Below are positions 52,008-60,458 of a stretch of 64,000 nt of DNA, piece after piece. The notes beneath the pieces were generated by a model. It was given only the letters and a program-made list of their open reading frames with translations. It was not told the origin of the DNA and did no database searches. The position numbers and the translations under genes were made by a program. Each line of letters opens with the position of its first letter. Position 1 is the first letter of the stretch. The DNA is from Desulfoferrobacter suflitae (lineage in GTDB: Bacteria; Desulfobacterota; Syntrophobacteria; Syntrophobacterales; Syntrophobacteraceae): positions 62,001 through 126,000 of the forward strand of contig NZ_JAIBKA010000001.1 in NCBI RefSeq assembly GCF_022603395.1. The letters are read 5' to 3'.

Positions 52008-52886
52008 TTGGTTATTCTGCAACTAATCATAAACGCATTCTCTCTTGGCTCGTTTTATGCCTTGGTCGCCCTCGGCTTTGCTCTCATTTTTGGTGTTACC
52101 CACGCCTTTAACCTGGCCCACGGTGAGCTCATTCTCCTTGGCGGTTATCTGGCCTACACCCTGGCCGGCCAAATGCAAGTGCCCTTTCTTGGGACTCTGC
52201 CCGTTACCGCTTTGGCGATGGTGATTATTGCCATATTGTTGCAGAAGCTGCTGCGTCGCGTCGGTCAGCCTTATGAACTCAACACGCTGGTCGTCACTTT
52301 CGGCCTGGCTCTGGTGCTCCAGAACACCATGCTCATGCTTTTTTCAGCCGACTACCGGATCATTCAATCCGCTGCTCCCGCTATCGAACTGCCCTACACT
52401 CAACTGCTACTCACACGCACCCAGGTCATCCTCATCGGCACCTCGCTTTTGGCCACAACGGCTCTCTATATCCTGTTGCGCAAGACTTTTCTGGGCAAAG
52501 CTCTGCGCGCTACCATACAAGACCGTGAAGCCGCAAAACTGGCAGGAATCAACGTGAGACGGATGAGCCTGGTCGGCTTCGCCATTGGGGGTGCTCTGAT
52601 CGGATTGGCCGGCCCCCTTTATGCCAGAACGACCTACCTTTATCCTTCGGGGGGCACCGAAGCAAGCCTCATTGCTATCATCATCACCATTTTTGCCGGT
52701 GTCGGCCGCATCAGGGGGATTCTCCTAGGAGGATGGGCACTGGGGATTGCCGAATCTACGACGGTCTACGCTCTCGGAACCGGGTGGCGCGAACTGGTGA
52801 GCGCTCTGGTTCTGATCTCTCTGCTGCTGCTGAAACCACAAGGCATCTTATCCAGAAAACCGAAAGCGGCAAGGTTGCCGGGATAG
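52008..52886 (+). CDS. livH: ABC transporter permease, LivH type
   Basis: This is a 292-residue inner-membrane permease beginning at TTG (52,008). About eight hydrophobic segments; signature FALIFGVTHAFNLAHGELIL near the N-terminus and the cytoplasmic EAA-like loop GKALRATIQDREAAKLAGIN, where it contacts the ATPases. Start assignment by position after livK (26-bp gap). It forms the channel with LivM. Confidence 0.92.
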   Translation: MVILQLIINAFSLGSFYALVALGFALIFGVTHAFNLAHGELILLGGYLAYTLAGQMQVPFLGTLPVTALAMVIIAILLQKLLRRVGQPYELNTLVVTFGLALVLQNTMLMLFSADYRIIQSAAPAIELPYTQLLLTRTQVILIGTSLLATTALYILLRKTFLGKALRATIQDREAAKLAGINVRRMSLVGFAIGGALIGLAGPLYARTTYLYPSGGTEASLIAIIITIFAGVGRIRGILLGGWALGIAESTTVYALGTGWRELVSALVLISLLLLKPQGILSRKPKAARLPG

Positions 52887-52940
52887 ATGCAGTCCGCACC
52901 GTCGCAATCATAACCCTCGAGAGTAGCCCGAAGAGCCGTC

Positions 52941-53912
52941 ATGATAAGAACCGCAACATCGCCTGCTGTCCTTGGTTTTACAGCCGCCTTGTTATTTTTC
53001 ATTTTCTCGCCCTTTCTACTGCAGGATAATGCAGTGTATTATCGGGTCATGACCATGACCTTTTTTTATGGAGCCCTGGCTCTCGCCTGGAATCTTTATG
53101 CCCTGACAGGAAACATCTCACTCGGCCATGCCGCTTTTTTTGGACTGGGCGCATACGGATCTGCCCTGTTGAGCCATTACTGGCATCTTTCACCCTGGGC
53201 GACAGTCCTGTTTGGGGGAATGGTCGGCGCCGTTTATGGTCTGCTGTGGACCGTCGCTTTCGGGTGTTTGCGGGGGGCTCGCTTCGCCTTGGCAACGCTG
53301 GCGTCGGTGGAAATTCCCCGGGTCATCATTGACAACTGGGAGAGCTTCACTTTCGGATCTTTGGGCGTGGTGGGGATAACGGGCTTTTCTGCAGTACGTG
53401 TCGGAAGCGTCAGCATCGCCCTTGGGGAGAGCCTCAAAGCCCAGTATTACCTGCTGCTCTGCTGTACCCTGGTCATTTTGCTCATCCACCGGCAGTTCAT
53501 AAAGTCCAAGTGGGGTTGGGCCGTTCGCGCACTCAGGGAAGAAGAGACCGCCGCCTCCATGCTGGGTGTAAACGTTCATTTCACTCGCTCTGTTACACTG
53601 CTTTTGAGCGCATTTTTGACGGGTCTGTGCGGCGGCGTCTATGCACACCTGATGGGATTGATTGAACCACCGCTGGTTTTTAGTCTGCATATTTCAGCGC
53701 TGCCCCTGGTATTGACCATGTTCGGCGGGCGCTACCTGGTGTGTGGACCGCTTTTGGGAGCCCTGATTCTTTATCCTCTCGATCAAGTTCTATTTCACTC
53801 CCTGCTGCCGGTGGGGCATTCTATTCTGTATGGCCTAATCATAATAGTTACATTGCTGTTCTTCCCCCACGGGATTGGATCATGGGTGCAAAGACGCCGA
53901 ACATTCTCCTGA
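52941..53912 (+). CDS. livM: ABC transporter permease, LivM type
   Basis: This is a 323-residue permease with eight to ten membrane spans. NISLGHAAFFGLGAYGSALL is the conserved LivM motif. The coupling loop KSKWGWAVRALREEETAASM is present. The ATG is 54 bases after livH. The 3' end overlaps the livG start by 31 bases. Confidence 0.92.
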   Translation: MIRTATSPAVLGFTAALLFFIFSPFLLQDNAVYYRVMTMTFFYGALALAWNLYALTGNISLGHAAFFGLGAYGSALLSHYWHLSPWATVLFGGMVGAVYGLLWTVAFGCLRGARFALATLASVEIPRVIIDNWESFTFGSLGVVGITGFSAVRVGSVSIALGESLKAQYYLLLCCTLVILLIHRQFIKSKWGWAVRALREEETAASMLGVNVHFTRSVTLLLSAFLTGLCGGVYAHLMGLIEPPLVFSLHISALPLVLTMFGGRYLVCGPLLGALILYPLDQVLFHSLLPVGHSILYGLIIIVTLLFFPHGIGSWVQRRRTFS

Positions 53913-54637
53913 AATTGGCAGGAATTAGCGTTGAGTTCCAAGAACGGGTAGCGCTGCGGCACATCGATCTGAATGTCGAGCAACAGGAAATCGTCGCTGT
54001 CATCGGTCCAAACGGTGCCGGCAAGACCACCCTGTTCAATGTCATCTGTGGTCAGGTGAAGCCCAGCAGTGGGACAATCCACTTTGACGGCAGGGACATC
54101 ACCCGCTGGTCGTCCCATCGCATCTGCCACCAGGGCATTGCAAGAACATTTCAAATCGCCCGGCCATTTCCCCAAATGAGTACCCGGCAAAACATTCTCA
54201 TGGGCTTGTGGTTCGGCGCAGGAAAACCATATGGATCGCCCGCAGCACAGGCACGGGCAGAGGAGTTGCTGGAACTGGTGGATCTCTCCCCAAAAGTAGA
54301 TCTGCCGGCAAAAGAACTGACTCTATCGGAACAACGCCGCCTGGAAATCGCCCGAGCGCTCGCAACCAATCCGCGATTCTTGCTGCTTGACGAAGTTGCG
54401 GCCGGGTTAAGTCCGCACGCCATCAAAGAGATGGCCGAGCTTATCAAGACGTTGCGGCAGCAGGGGCTCACCTTGTTGCTGACCGACCATTTCTTAACTC
54501 TTACGAGCAAGGTGTCCGATCGACTGGTGGCACTGGATCAGGGAGAAATAATTATGGAAGGGAAGCCGGATCAAGTGCTACAATCCGCCGATGTCATTTC
54601 GGCATACCTGGGGGAAAGGAATCAGGAGCGTTCTTAG
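53882..54637 (+). CDS. livG: ABC transporter ATPase, LivG type
   Basis: This is a 251-residue ATPase from ATG 53,882 (MGAKTPNILLKLAGISVEFQ). Walker A GPNGAGKTT, Q-loop GIARTFQIARPF, signature LTLSEQRRLEIARAL, Walker B FLLLDEVAAGLSP and the switch His LLLTDHFLTL are all present. The usual Glu after Walker B is present. It overlaps livM, so translation is coupled, and powers the transporter with LivF. Confidence 0.93.
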   Translation: MGAKTPNILLKLAGISVEFQERVALRHIDLNVEQQEIVAVIGPNGAGKTTLFNVICGQVKPSSGTIHFDGRDITRWSSHRICHQGIARTFQIARPFPQMSTRQNILMGLWFGAGKPYGSPAAQARAEELLELVDLSPKVDLPAKELTLSEQRRLEIARALATNPRFLLLDEVAAGLSPHAIKEMAELIKTLRQQGLTLLLTDHFLTLTSKVSDRLVALDQGEIIMEGKPDQVLQSADVISAYLGERNQERS

Positions 54638-54649
54638 AGGAAAGAATTC

Positions 54650-55387
54650 ATGCAACGGAAATCGCCCCTGCTGGAAGCGCAGAACCTGTTTGTTTGTTGT
54701 GGGAAAACGCCGGTGCTGAAGGATGTTTCCATAACCATCGAACCTCTTCAAATCGTTGCCATAGTAGGTCCAAACGGTTCCGGGAAAACGACCCTCCTCA
54801 AGGCGATTGCCGGATTGCTGCAAACTAAGAAAGGGCGAATTTCATTCAAGGGTGAGCGTATCGACACTCTTCCCTTGTGGGAGATTGTTCAGCGCGGCCT
54901 GGTCTACGTTCCCGAGGGGATGAGCGTGTTTCCGGATATGACGGTCATCGAAAACCTGGAGGTTGGCGCCTACCTCAATCGAAAAGCTGTCGATCGGCAG
55001 ATGAAGCTGGTTTTTGAACTATTTCCGGAGCTCTATGATCATAGAAATGCTTTTGCAGAAGTTTTGAGCGGCGGGCAACAGCGCATGGTAACCCTCGGCC
55101 GCGGGCTGATGAGTGGAGCTCAGCTGTTGCTCCTGGACGATCCCTTTCTGGGACTCAGCCCAAAAATCATCAAACGATTCTGCGACACCTTTCGAACCAT
55201 GCGCAAGAACGGCGTCACCTTGTTCATTGCCGGCCAACATGTGCGCCGTATCCTCAATGTGGCCGATGCGGCATTCTTGATTGAGGAGGGAAACATCACC
55301 CTGACGGGATCGGGCCATGCGGTCCTGCGCGATCAGCACCTGCAGCAGATTTTGTTCGGGCTCGACACACAATTCCCCGTCGTTTGA
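54650..55387 (+). CDS. livF: ABC transporter ATPase, LivF type
   Basis: This is a 245-residue ATPase. Walker A GPNGSGKTT, signature LSGGQQRMVTLGRGLMSGAQ, Walker B LLLLDDPFLGLSP. In place of the usual Glu after Walker B this protein has Asp-Pro (DDPF), which might lower ATPase turnover; the partner LivG keeps Glu. Start ATG is 12 bases after livG. It is the last gene of the transporter operon, convergent with the glycosyltransferase gene. Confidence 0.92.
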   Translation: MQRKSPLLEAQNLFVCCGKTPVLKDVSITIEPLQIVAIVGPNGSGKTTLLKAIAGLLQTKKGRISFKGERIDTLPLWEIVQRGLVYVPEGMSVFPDMTVIENLEVGAYLNRKAVDRQMKLVFELFPELYDHRNAFAEVLSGGQQRMVTLGRGLMSGAQLLLLDDPFLGLSPKIIKRFCDTFRTMRKNGVTLFIAGQHVRRILNVADAAFLIEEGNITLTGSGHAVLRDQHLQQILFGLDTQFPVV

Positions 55388-55433
55388 CACAACAGGACGG
55401 ATAGATGCCCAGACCCGCCCGACCAGGACGTTT

Positions 55434-56501
55434 TTAATTGTCTGAGCAGCATGGCGCTTGGGAAGCGCTCTGCGCGACAGGACGGTTTTGGATCTGCAAT
55501 TGCAGCAACAGCTTCTCCAGGATTACCCGCACTGGCTCCTCCACGGGATCCGGTTCACCGCTGGACGTCCATGTCAGGTTTTCGGGCGCGCACCAGCGGC
55601 TCCGCACCACATGGACTTGGGCCCCCTGCGGCGCCCAAATTTCCGGCACGGTAGGACCGAAGATGACTGTCGTCGGAATGCCAATCGCAGCCGCTAAATG
55701 GCTCACACCCGAATCATTGCCCACATACATTTGACTCACACTGGCCAGAGCAGCCAGTCTCTCCAGAGCGACGCCCTCCAGAAGGGCCACCCCCAGCCTG
55801 TGGGCCGCTTCCAGTGCAAAGGGCTTGAGATGGCTATCAGCGGCACCCAGAACCATGACAATGGGGTGATTATAATGGCTGTGCAGCCACCCGAGCAGGG
55901 ACCACCATCGGTTCAGCGGCCATATTTTTCCCCGCCCGCCGCTGCCGGGATGAATCAGAATGGGTGCCGGTTTTTGGCTCCAGCCCTGCCCCGCAATCCA
56001 CGCCCGCACCGCCTCTAGTTCCATCGAGAGCGGCCTTAACCGCGGTTCAACGTATGGAACATTCAAGCCCAAGCACCGCAACTGCTCCAGCAGAAAGCGA
56101 GTAACCGGTCGGATGGTTTCGGCGGGAGGGAATGACCTTATCCAGTGAACCGGGCAGCCTGCCAAATGCGCCAGTCGATCGGCGATGATTCGGCTGCCGT
56201 CCTGGCCGAATAACAGAACAACATGAGCACTTTCAAAACACGGAACCAGCTGGGTATTTTGCCAGAGATCGGGGTGATAGAGGGACGACGGCAGACAGCC
56301 GTCAACGGATAGGGCGCTGCCGAAATAAGGCTTATCAGCGAGCAGGGCCGCATACTCGGGCCTGGAACAAAAGTCAAACAGGGTCCCGGGATAGCGCTGG
56401 TGAAGGCCTTCAAAAACGGGAACCGCCAGCAAAAAGTCCCCCAGGGCTCCCTGATGCAGGATCAGCACGTTGCGTGCGGGTGTGTCCAATGGGCCATGCA
56501 T
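55434..56501 (-). CDS. Glycosyltransferase family 9 (heptosyltransferase-like)
   Basis: This is a 355-residue protein. Start motif VLILHQGALGDFLLAVPVF, the middle LIHPGSGGRGKIWPLNRWWS (sugar/phosphate loop) and C-terminal VGNDSGVSHLAAAIGIPTTV with IFGPT are characteristic of ADP-heptose:LPS heptosyltransferases. It probably adds a heptose or related sugar to LPS core or a surface glycan. Which heptosyltransferase (I, II, III) cannot be set. It stands at the start of a minus-strand group with two small genes upstream. Confidence 0.9.
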   Translation of the reverse strand: MHGPLDTPARNVLILHQGALGDFLLAVPVFEGLHQRYPGTLFDFCSRPEYAALLADKPYFGSALSVDGCLPSSLYHPDLWQNTQLVPCFESAHVVLLFGQDGSRIIADRLAHLAGCPVHWIRSFPPAETIRPVTRFLLEQLRCLGLNVPYVEPRLRPLSMELEAVRAWIAGQGWSQKPAPILIHPGSGGRGKIWPLNRWWSLLGWLHSHYNHPIVMVLGAADSHLKPFALEAAHRLGVALLEGVALERLAALASVSQMYVGNDSGVSHLAAAIGIPTTVIFGPTVPEIWAPQGAQVHVVRSRWCAPENLTWTSSGEPDPVEEPVRVILEKLLLQLQIQNRPVAQSASQAPCCSDN

Positions 56502-56580
56502 TTATTGGTTCAGGGAAACTGCAGCACTGATTCTCATGGGATTCATTTCACTGCAGCAATTGACTTGATCAGAAACCTGC

Positions 56581-56871
56581 TCACTTTTCAGCCATACCGG
56601 AAGAGCGCAGCTTCTGATCGGACCAGCGCTTCAGAAAACCGGTCATTTTGGCTACAGCCATGCTTTGCTTCGACCTGGACCCTATGATTCCCTGTTTGCT
56701 CAACGCGGACTGCAGGCAAGACTTCAACGCGTCGCAATTGATGCATGCCGTCTGAGGCTGCATGAATCCGTTTTCATCCATGGGACAAACACTCTCCGGA
56801 TCGCCAAAGCATTCCGGTCGTTCGCTGTGTCCAGGCATGACCTGGTTGTGGAGAGTAGGATTTTCATTCAT
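56581..56871 (-). CDS. Small cysteine-rich protein of unknown function
   Basis: This is a 96-residue protein with a cysteine cluster: ECFGDPESVCPMDENGFMQP followed by CINCDALKSCLQSAL. The spacing C-x7-C...C-x2-C-x6-C suggests a metal or iron-sulfur site, reminiscent of the small Cys-rich proteins seen in deltaproteobacteria. The C-terminal 35 residues are basic and helical (KQSMAVAKMTGFLKRWSDQK). It lies between the glycosyltransferase and the KH protein on the same strand. No named family is recognised. Confidence 0.65.
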   Translation of the reverse strand: MNENPTLHNQVMPGHSERPECFGDPESVCPMDENGFMQPQTACINCDALKSCLQSALSKQGIIGSRSKQSMAVAKMTGFLKRWSDQKLRSSGMAEK

Positions 56872-56904
56872 GCTGTATAGCTACAGTCGATCATCAGACT
56901 GAAT

Positions 56905-57150
56905 TTATTCCAGGATTTCTAAAACCGCCCGCTTGCGAAGCTTGGTCGCTGCAGCATTGACAAGGGTGCGCAGGGCGTGGGCGTTACGTCCTTCTTTGCC
57001 GATAATTTTGCCCAAATCAGTCTTAGCCGCCCTGAGCTCAATCACAGAAATCTGGTGGCCGATTATCTCCGTGACATGAATCTCTTCCGGGTGTTCTGCC
57101 AGCGCTTTTGCGATCACCTCCACCAATTCCTTCACCTGGATATCTTCCAT
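56905..57150 (-). CDS. KH-domain RNA-binding protein, KhpA-like
   Basis: This is an 81-residue protein from ATG 57,150 ([20 protein letters not shown]), with GGAGGGGAGTTGACA just upstream. The KH loop [20 protein letters not shown] carries the GxxG turn. The size and sequence ([13 protein letters not shown]...[13 protein letters not shown]) match KhpA/YlqC. KhpA partners with KhpB to bind small RNAs and mRNAs in several bacteria. It is usually near rpsP/rimM; here it is away from them. Confidence 0.9.
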   Translation of the reverse strand: MEDIQVKELVEVIAKALAEHPEEIHVTEIIGHQISVIELRAAKTDLGKIIGKEGRNAHALRTLVNAAATKLRKRAVLEILE

Positions 57151-57543
57151 TGTCAACTCCCCTCCATCGGCAGTAACTGCTTCAGGACGATGATAGATTG
57201 TAACGGGTTCGAGAACTTTGAGCGTTAGCCGCAAACCATGCGAGAAGATAGATCTCTTTCGTTTTCAGCTGTTCGTTGCAGTAGCGCAAGTCAATCACAT
57301 GCCATTTTGAAGGAACCAAAGTGCAGTATTTGAATTCGCTCCGCCGTCAATCGAGCACTGACCTCAAAGGGGAGCGCCTTCAGCGAAAGGAAGATCCCAA
57401 ATGCCTTTCCGCAACAACCTGGGAGCTTATGAGAAAGCAGCTCCGCTGTCAATAAGATGTTGCGGCACAAAGTTGGGGAGAGTGGATCACCGGGAGAAAC
57501 GATAAATTGCTTTTCTTTTTGCAGTCCATTAGCTAGACATAGG
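57151..57543. other. Divergent spacer between khpA-like gene and the Cys-cluster gene
   Basis: About 390 bp with no supported gene. It holds the khpA-like promoter region; the Cys-cluster gene has only a weak AGG ribosome-binding site. An 88-codon minus-strand frame (57,291-57,557) overlaps the start of the Cys-cluster gene and is not supported. Confidence 0.4.
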
Positions 57544-58389
57544 ATGGATAACATCAAATTCCAACTTTTCCGACCCGGCCATGATATGAATCTACTGGAA
57601 AAACAGCCCGGAAAACCAAGTTACGATGTCGTCATCGAAACTGCGGATTTGCCCGAACAGGTGCTGCAAACAGTGCAGGCTTATCAAAATAAGGTAATCC
57701 ACTACCTTCACCAAATTGCCTGGTTGGACGGTCTTGCGCGATGGACAATCACAAAGACCCTGCCCTCTCAGTTCATTAAGTACTTTGGCAAGGCCTTGGA
57801 TGTATACGATGAATCGGTCCACTATTTCCTTGGCTACCTGCGCCGGCAGGGAATTGCCGCGCGCTGCACACCGGGCTGTGCCCACTGCTGCTGCCACATG
57901 CCTGTTGGAATCACCACCCCCGAGCTCATTTACCTCTATTACGGCATGCATCGGAGCGGCATTTTCCCAAGGTTCTTTCGTCGCTGCATGGAGGCCGAGG
58001 AAGAATGGCGTGAGATCCTGCAGCAATGTTCCTGCTTGCCGCCTGGTGAGACGACAAACGAAGGGATGCGCGAGAGAACTCTGAACAGCTACCATTGCCG
58101 CGAGCATTTCTGTCCTTTCCTGCAGAACAATCTTTGCCAGCTATACCCCTACCGTCCCATCGCATGCCGCATGCATTTCAGCCTTTCCTCTCCCCCCTGG
58201 TGCAATCCGTCACACTTTCAGCACCAGCACGCTGTGCGCTTCAATCTAGAACCGGGAGAAAATGTTTTCGCCGCCCTGGAACAGATCGAGAATCACTTGC
58301 AACTCAAAGTATCTGACACTATGGTGGGAGGCATATTGGAACTGAGTGTCAATGTGATGCGATTTGAGGAGATAAGCTGGATCAATTAG
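57544..58389 (+). CDS. YkgJ-family cysteine-cluster protein
   Basis: This is a 281-residue protein. Metal-binding signature: RCTPGCAHCCCHMPVGITTPE, then CSC, HCREHFCPFLQNNLCQLY and RPIACRMHF, the CxxxCxxCC ... CPFL...C..Y..RP..CR pattern of the UPF0153/YkgJ zinc- or iron-cluster family. A helical N-terminal region (20-110) is extra. The role is unproven. The start ATG 57,544 is chosen because the protein-like region begins there (MDNIKFQLFRPGHDMNLL). Confidence 0.85.
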   Translation: MDNIKFQLFRPGHDMNLLEKQPGKPSYDVVIETADLPEQVLQTVQAYQNKVIHYLHQIAWLDGLARWTITKTLPSQFIKYFGKALDVYDESVHYFLGYLRRQGIAARCTPGCAHCCCHMPVGITTPELIYLYYGMHRSGIFPRFFRRCMEAEEEWREILQQCSCLPPGETTNEGMRERTLNSYHCREHFCPFLQNNLCQLYPYRPIACRMHFSLSSPPWCNPSHFQHQHAVRFNLEPGENVFAALEQIENHLQLKVSDTMVGGILELSVNVMRFEEISWIN

Positions 58390-58423
58390 TCGTTGGCTGC
58401 ATGGGTGGAAAATAGGGGAAAAA

Positions 58424-59998
58424 ATGCGTTCAACTCTGACTTCCTGGCTGCAAGAACAGCCCCTGGTCGAATGCCTGCGATTGCAATTGCCGCGCCCCAG
58501 CCTGGAGGACAATACCGGAGATCTCGATCGGTTGGGTCGAGCCGTAAAGCTCAAGGGTTTTACCCCGCTCCAGTTCAATCCGACGAGAATTGGAGAATTC
58601 TCGCGCCAGATCCGCCGGGAAGATTTTCACGTGACCGCCGTGTTGGGCCGCGGCGACCGCCACTGGCAGGTAATTGACGTGCTGCCCGGCGATTCCGAAC
58701 ATCACAACCTGGGATTTGCCGTCGACCTTGGGACATCTCAGGTGGCATTCTATCTCATCGACTTGGAACAAAGACAACTACTGGCACAAACGTCTATCGC
58801 CAACCCCCAGATCAGTTACGGCGAGGATATCCTCACGCGCATTCTGTTCGCCCGTCAGAAAGAAAATCTCAAGACCCTGCAGGATCTTCTCATTGAGGCA
58901 TTCAACGCGACAATGCGCACCATGCTGGCCGAAAGGAATTTATCTGCGGCGCACGTCTATTCCATAGCCATCGCCGGCAACACGACCATGAGCCACTTTC
59001 TGTTGGCCCTCGATCCCACCAACATCTGCAAGGAACCCTACATTCCCGTGGCCAATCGCTTTCCCTTCTACCATGCCAGGGACCTGGGGCTCATGGTTCA
59101 TCCGGAAGCGCTGGTTTACGTTTTCCCCAACGTCGGTTCCTACTTCGGAGGCGACCTCATCGCCGGAATTCTTAACTCGGGGCTGCATCGCTCTGAAGAA
59201 GTGAGTATTTTGGTTGACGTCGGCACCAACGCAGAAGTTGTTTTGGGCAATCAGGACTGGTTGATCGCCTGTGCGGGAGCCGCCGGCCCTGCCCTCGAAG
59301 GGGGTGTGGTGGAGCGCGGCATGATGGCCGCCCCGGGAGCCATAGACCGGGTGCGCATCGATCCGGCGACCCTTGAGCCTTCCTATCATGTTCTTGGAGA
59401 ACAAAAGCCCGTCGGGATATGCGGGTCAGGCTTGATTGACCTGGTGGCCGAGATGTTTTCCGCCGGCATCTTGACGATTCAGGGAAAAATCAACACCCGG
59501 CTCGGCTCGCACCGCATCATCGAGACTCCCGACGGGCCGGCTTACGCAGTGGCTTTCGCCCAGGAAACCGGCGACGGTCGGGATCTCTGTGTGTCAGAGA
59601 TCGACATCGGCATATTTCTTAAATCCAAAGCCGCCATGTACACCATTCTGACGGTCATCATCAATAAGGTTGGATTGAGTTTCAGCGATTTGAAGCGGTT
59701 CTTTGTTGCCGGCACATTCGGCAACTACATCGATCCGGCCATGGCCATTCGCATCGGCATGATTCCCGATTTGCCCGTCGAAACCTACCAAGGACTCGGC
59801 AACACGGCAGGGCACGGCGCAGCCATGCTCCTGCTGGACAGATCACTGCTGCAGGATATCGACCGCGTGTGCAATCAGGTCACCTACATCGAACTGAACG
59901 TGAACATGGAATTGATGAACGAATTTCGCGGGGCGCTCTTCCTGCCCCATACGGATCCGAGGCTATTCCCTTCCGTGCAGATTCCGGAAAGCAATTGA
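58424..59998 (+). CDS. RACo-type ASKHA ATPase (DUF4445) without an N-terminal ferredoxin domain
   Basis: This is a 524-residue protein. A short N-terminal linker is followed by an ASKHA fold: phosphate loop AVDLGTSQVAFYLIDLE (about 98-115), IAIAGNTTMSHFLLALDP, SILVDVGTNAEVVLGNQDWL, GAAGPALEGGVVERGMMAAP and the closing FFVAGTFGNYIDP plus LGNTAGHGAAMLLLD. These match reductive activators of corrinoid proteins (RACo; DUF4445). Typical RACo has a [2Fe-2S] ferredoxin domain at the N-terminus; here no CxxxxCxxC motif is present, so electrons must come from elsewhere or the role differs. It is 34 bases after the Cys-cluster gene, which could supply the metal cluster. Confidence 0.85.
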   Translation: MRSTLTSWLQEQPLVECLRLQLPRPSLEDNTGDLDRLGRAVKLKGFTPLQFNPTRIGEFSRQIRREDFHVTAVLGRGDRHWQVIDVLPGDSEHHNLGFAVDLGTSQVAFYLIDLEQRQLLAQTSIANPQISYGEDILTRILFARQKENLKTLQDLLIEAFNATMRTMLAERNLSAAHVYSIAIAGNTTMSHFLLALDPTNICKEPYIPVANRFPFYHARDLGLMVHPEALVYVFPNVGSYFGGDLIAGILNSGLHRSEEVSILVDVGTNAEVVLGNQDWLIACAGAAGPALEGGVVERGMMAAPGAIDRVRIDPATLEPSYHVLGEQKPVGICGSGLIDLVAEMFSAGILTIQGKINTRLGSHRIIETPDGPAYAVAFAQETGDGRDLCVSEIDIGIFLKSKAAMYTILTVIINKVGLSFSDLKRFFVAGTFGNYIDPAMAIRIGMIPDLPVETYQGLGNTAGHGAAMLLLDRSLLQDIDRVCNQVTYIELNVNMELMNEFRGALFLPHTDPRLFPSVQIPESN

Positions 59999-60012
59999 TT
60001 AGCGGGTGACAC

Positions 60013-60375
60013 ATGAACCGGAAACACTCCACAAAAAATGCCGCACATCCGGGCAATAAGCGCAGGACCGGGCCCCTGCTGCCGGGCCCAAGGGTTTTGC
60101 AAATCCTTTGCGGGATTCTTGTGGTCCTCAACCTTTGGCTGCTGTACAGCCTGATCTCGTCGCCCAACGGAATTTTGCACTATCGGCGGCACCGGCAGCA
60201 AGTCCAGGACCTTGAAATGAAAACAAAAAACCTGATGACCGAAAATCAAAAACTGTTTAAGCAAATAGAAGCCTTCAAGAACGATCCGGCGGTACAGGAA
60301 CGGGTCGTGCGCCAACAGTTGGGATGGGCTCGCCAGGGTGAATTGATCATCGAATTTCTGCCACCCGAGAAGTGA
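60013..60375 (+). CDS. FtsB/DivIC-like septum formation protein
   Basis: This is a 120-residue protein. One membrane segment (about 33-52, ILCGILVVLNLWLLYSLISS) is followed by a coiled coil (HYRRHRQQVQDLEMKTKNLM...NQKLFKQIEAF) and a C-terminal VVRQQLGWARQGELIIEFLP, the conserved segment of FtsB. It is expected in the FtsBLQ divisome subcomplex. Start ATG is at 60,013. Position beside RACo-like and HD genes is not the common fts cluster. Confidence 0.85.
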   Translation: MNRKHSTKNAAHPGNKRRTGPLLPGPRVLQILCGILVVLNLWLLYSLISSPNGILHYRRHRQQVQDLEMKTKNLMTENQKLFKQIEAFKNDPAVQERVVRQQLGWARQGELIIEFLPPEK

Positions 60376-60458
60376 CACTGTCATTATTTCCAAAGGCAAA
60401 TTGACTTGCTTCCGGTTTCCTATTAAATATCGTCGTTGCCGGTATCTGCGCACGGAGC

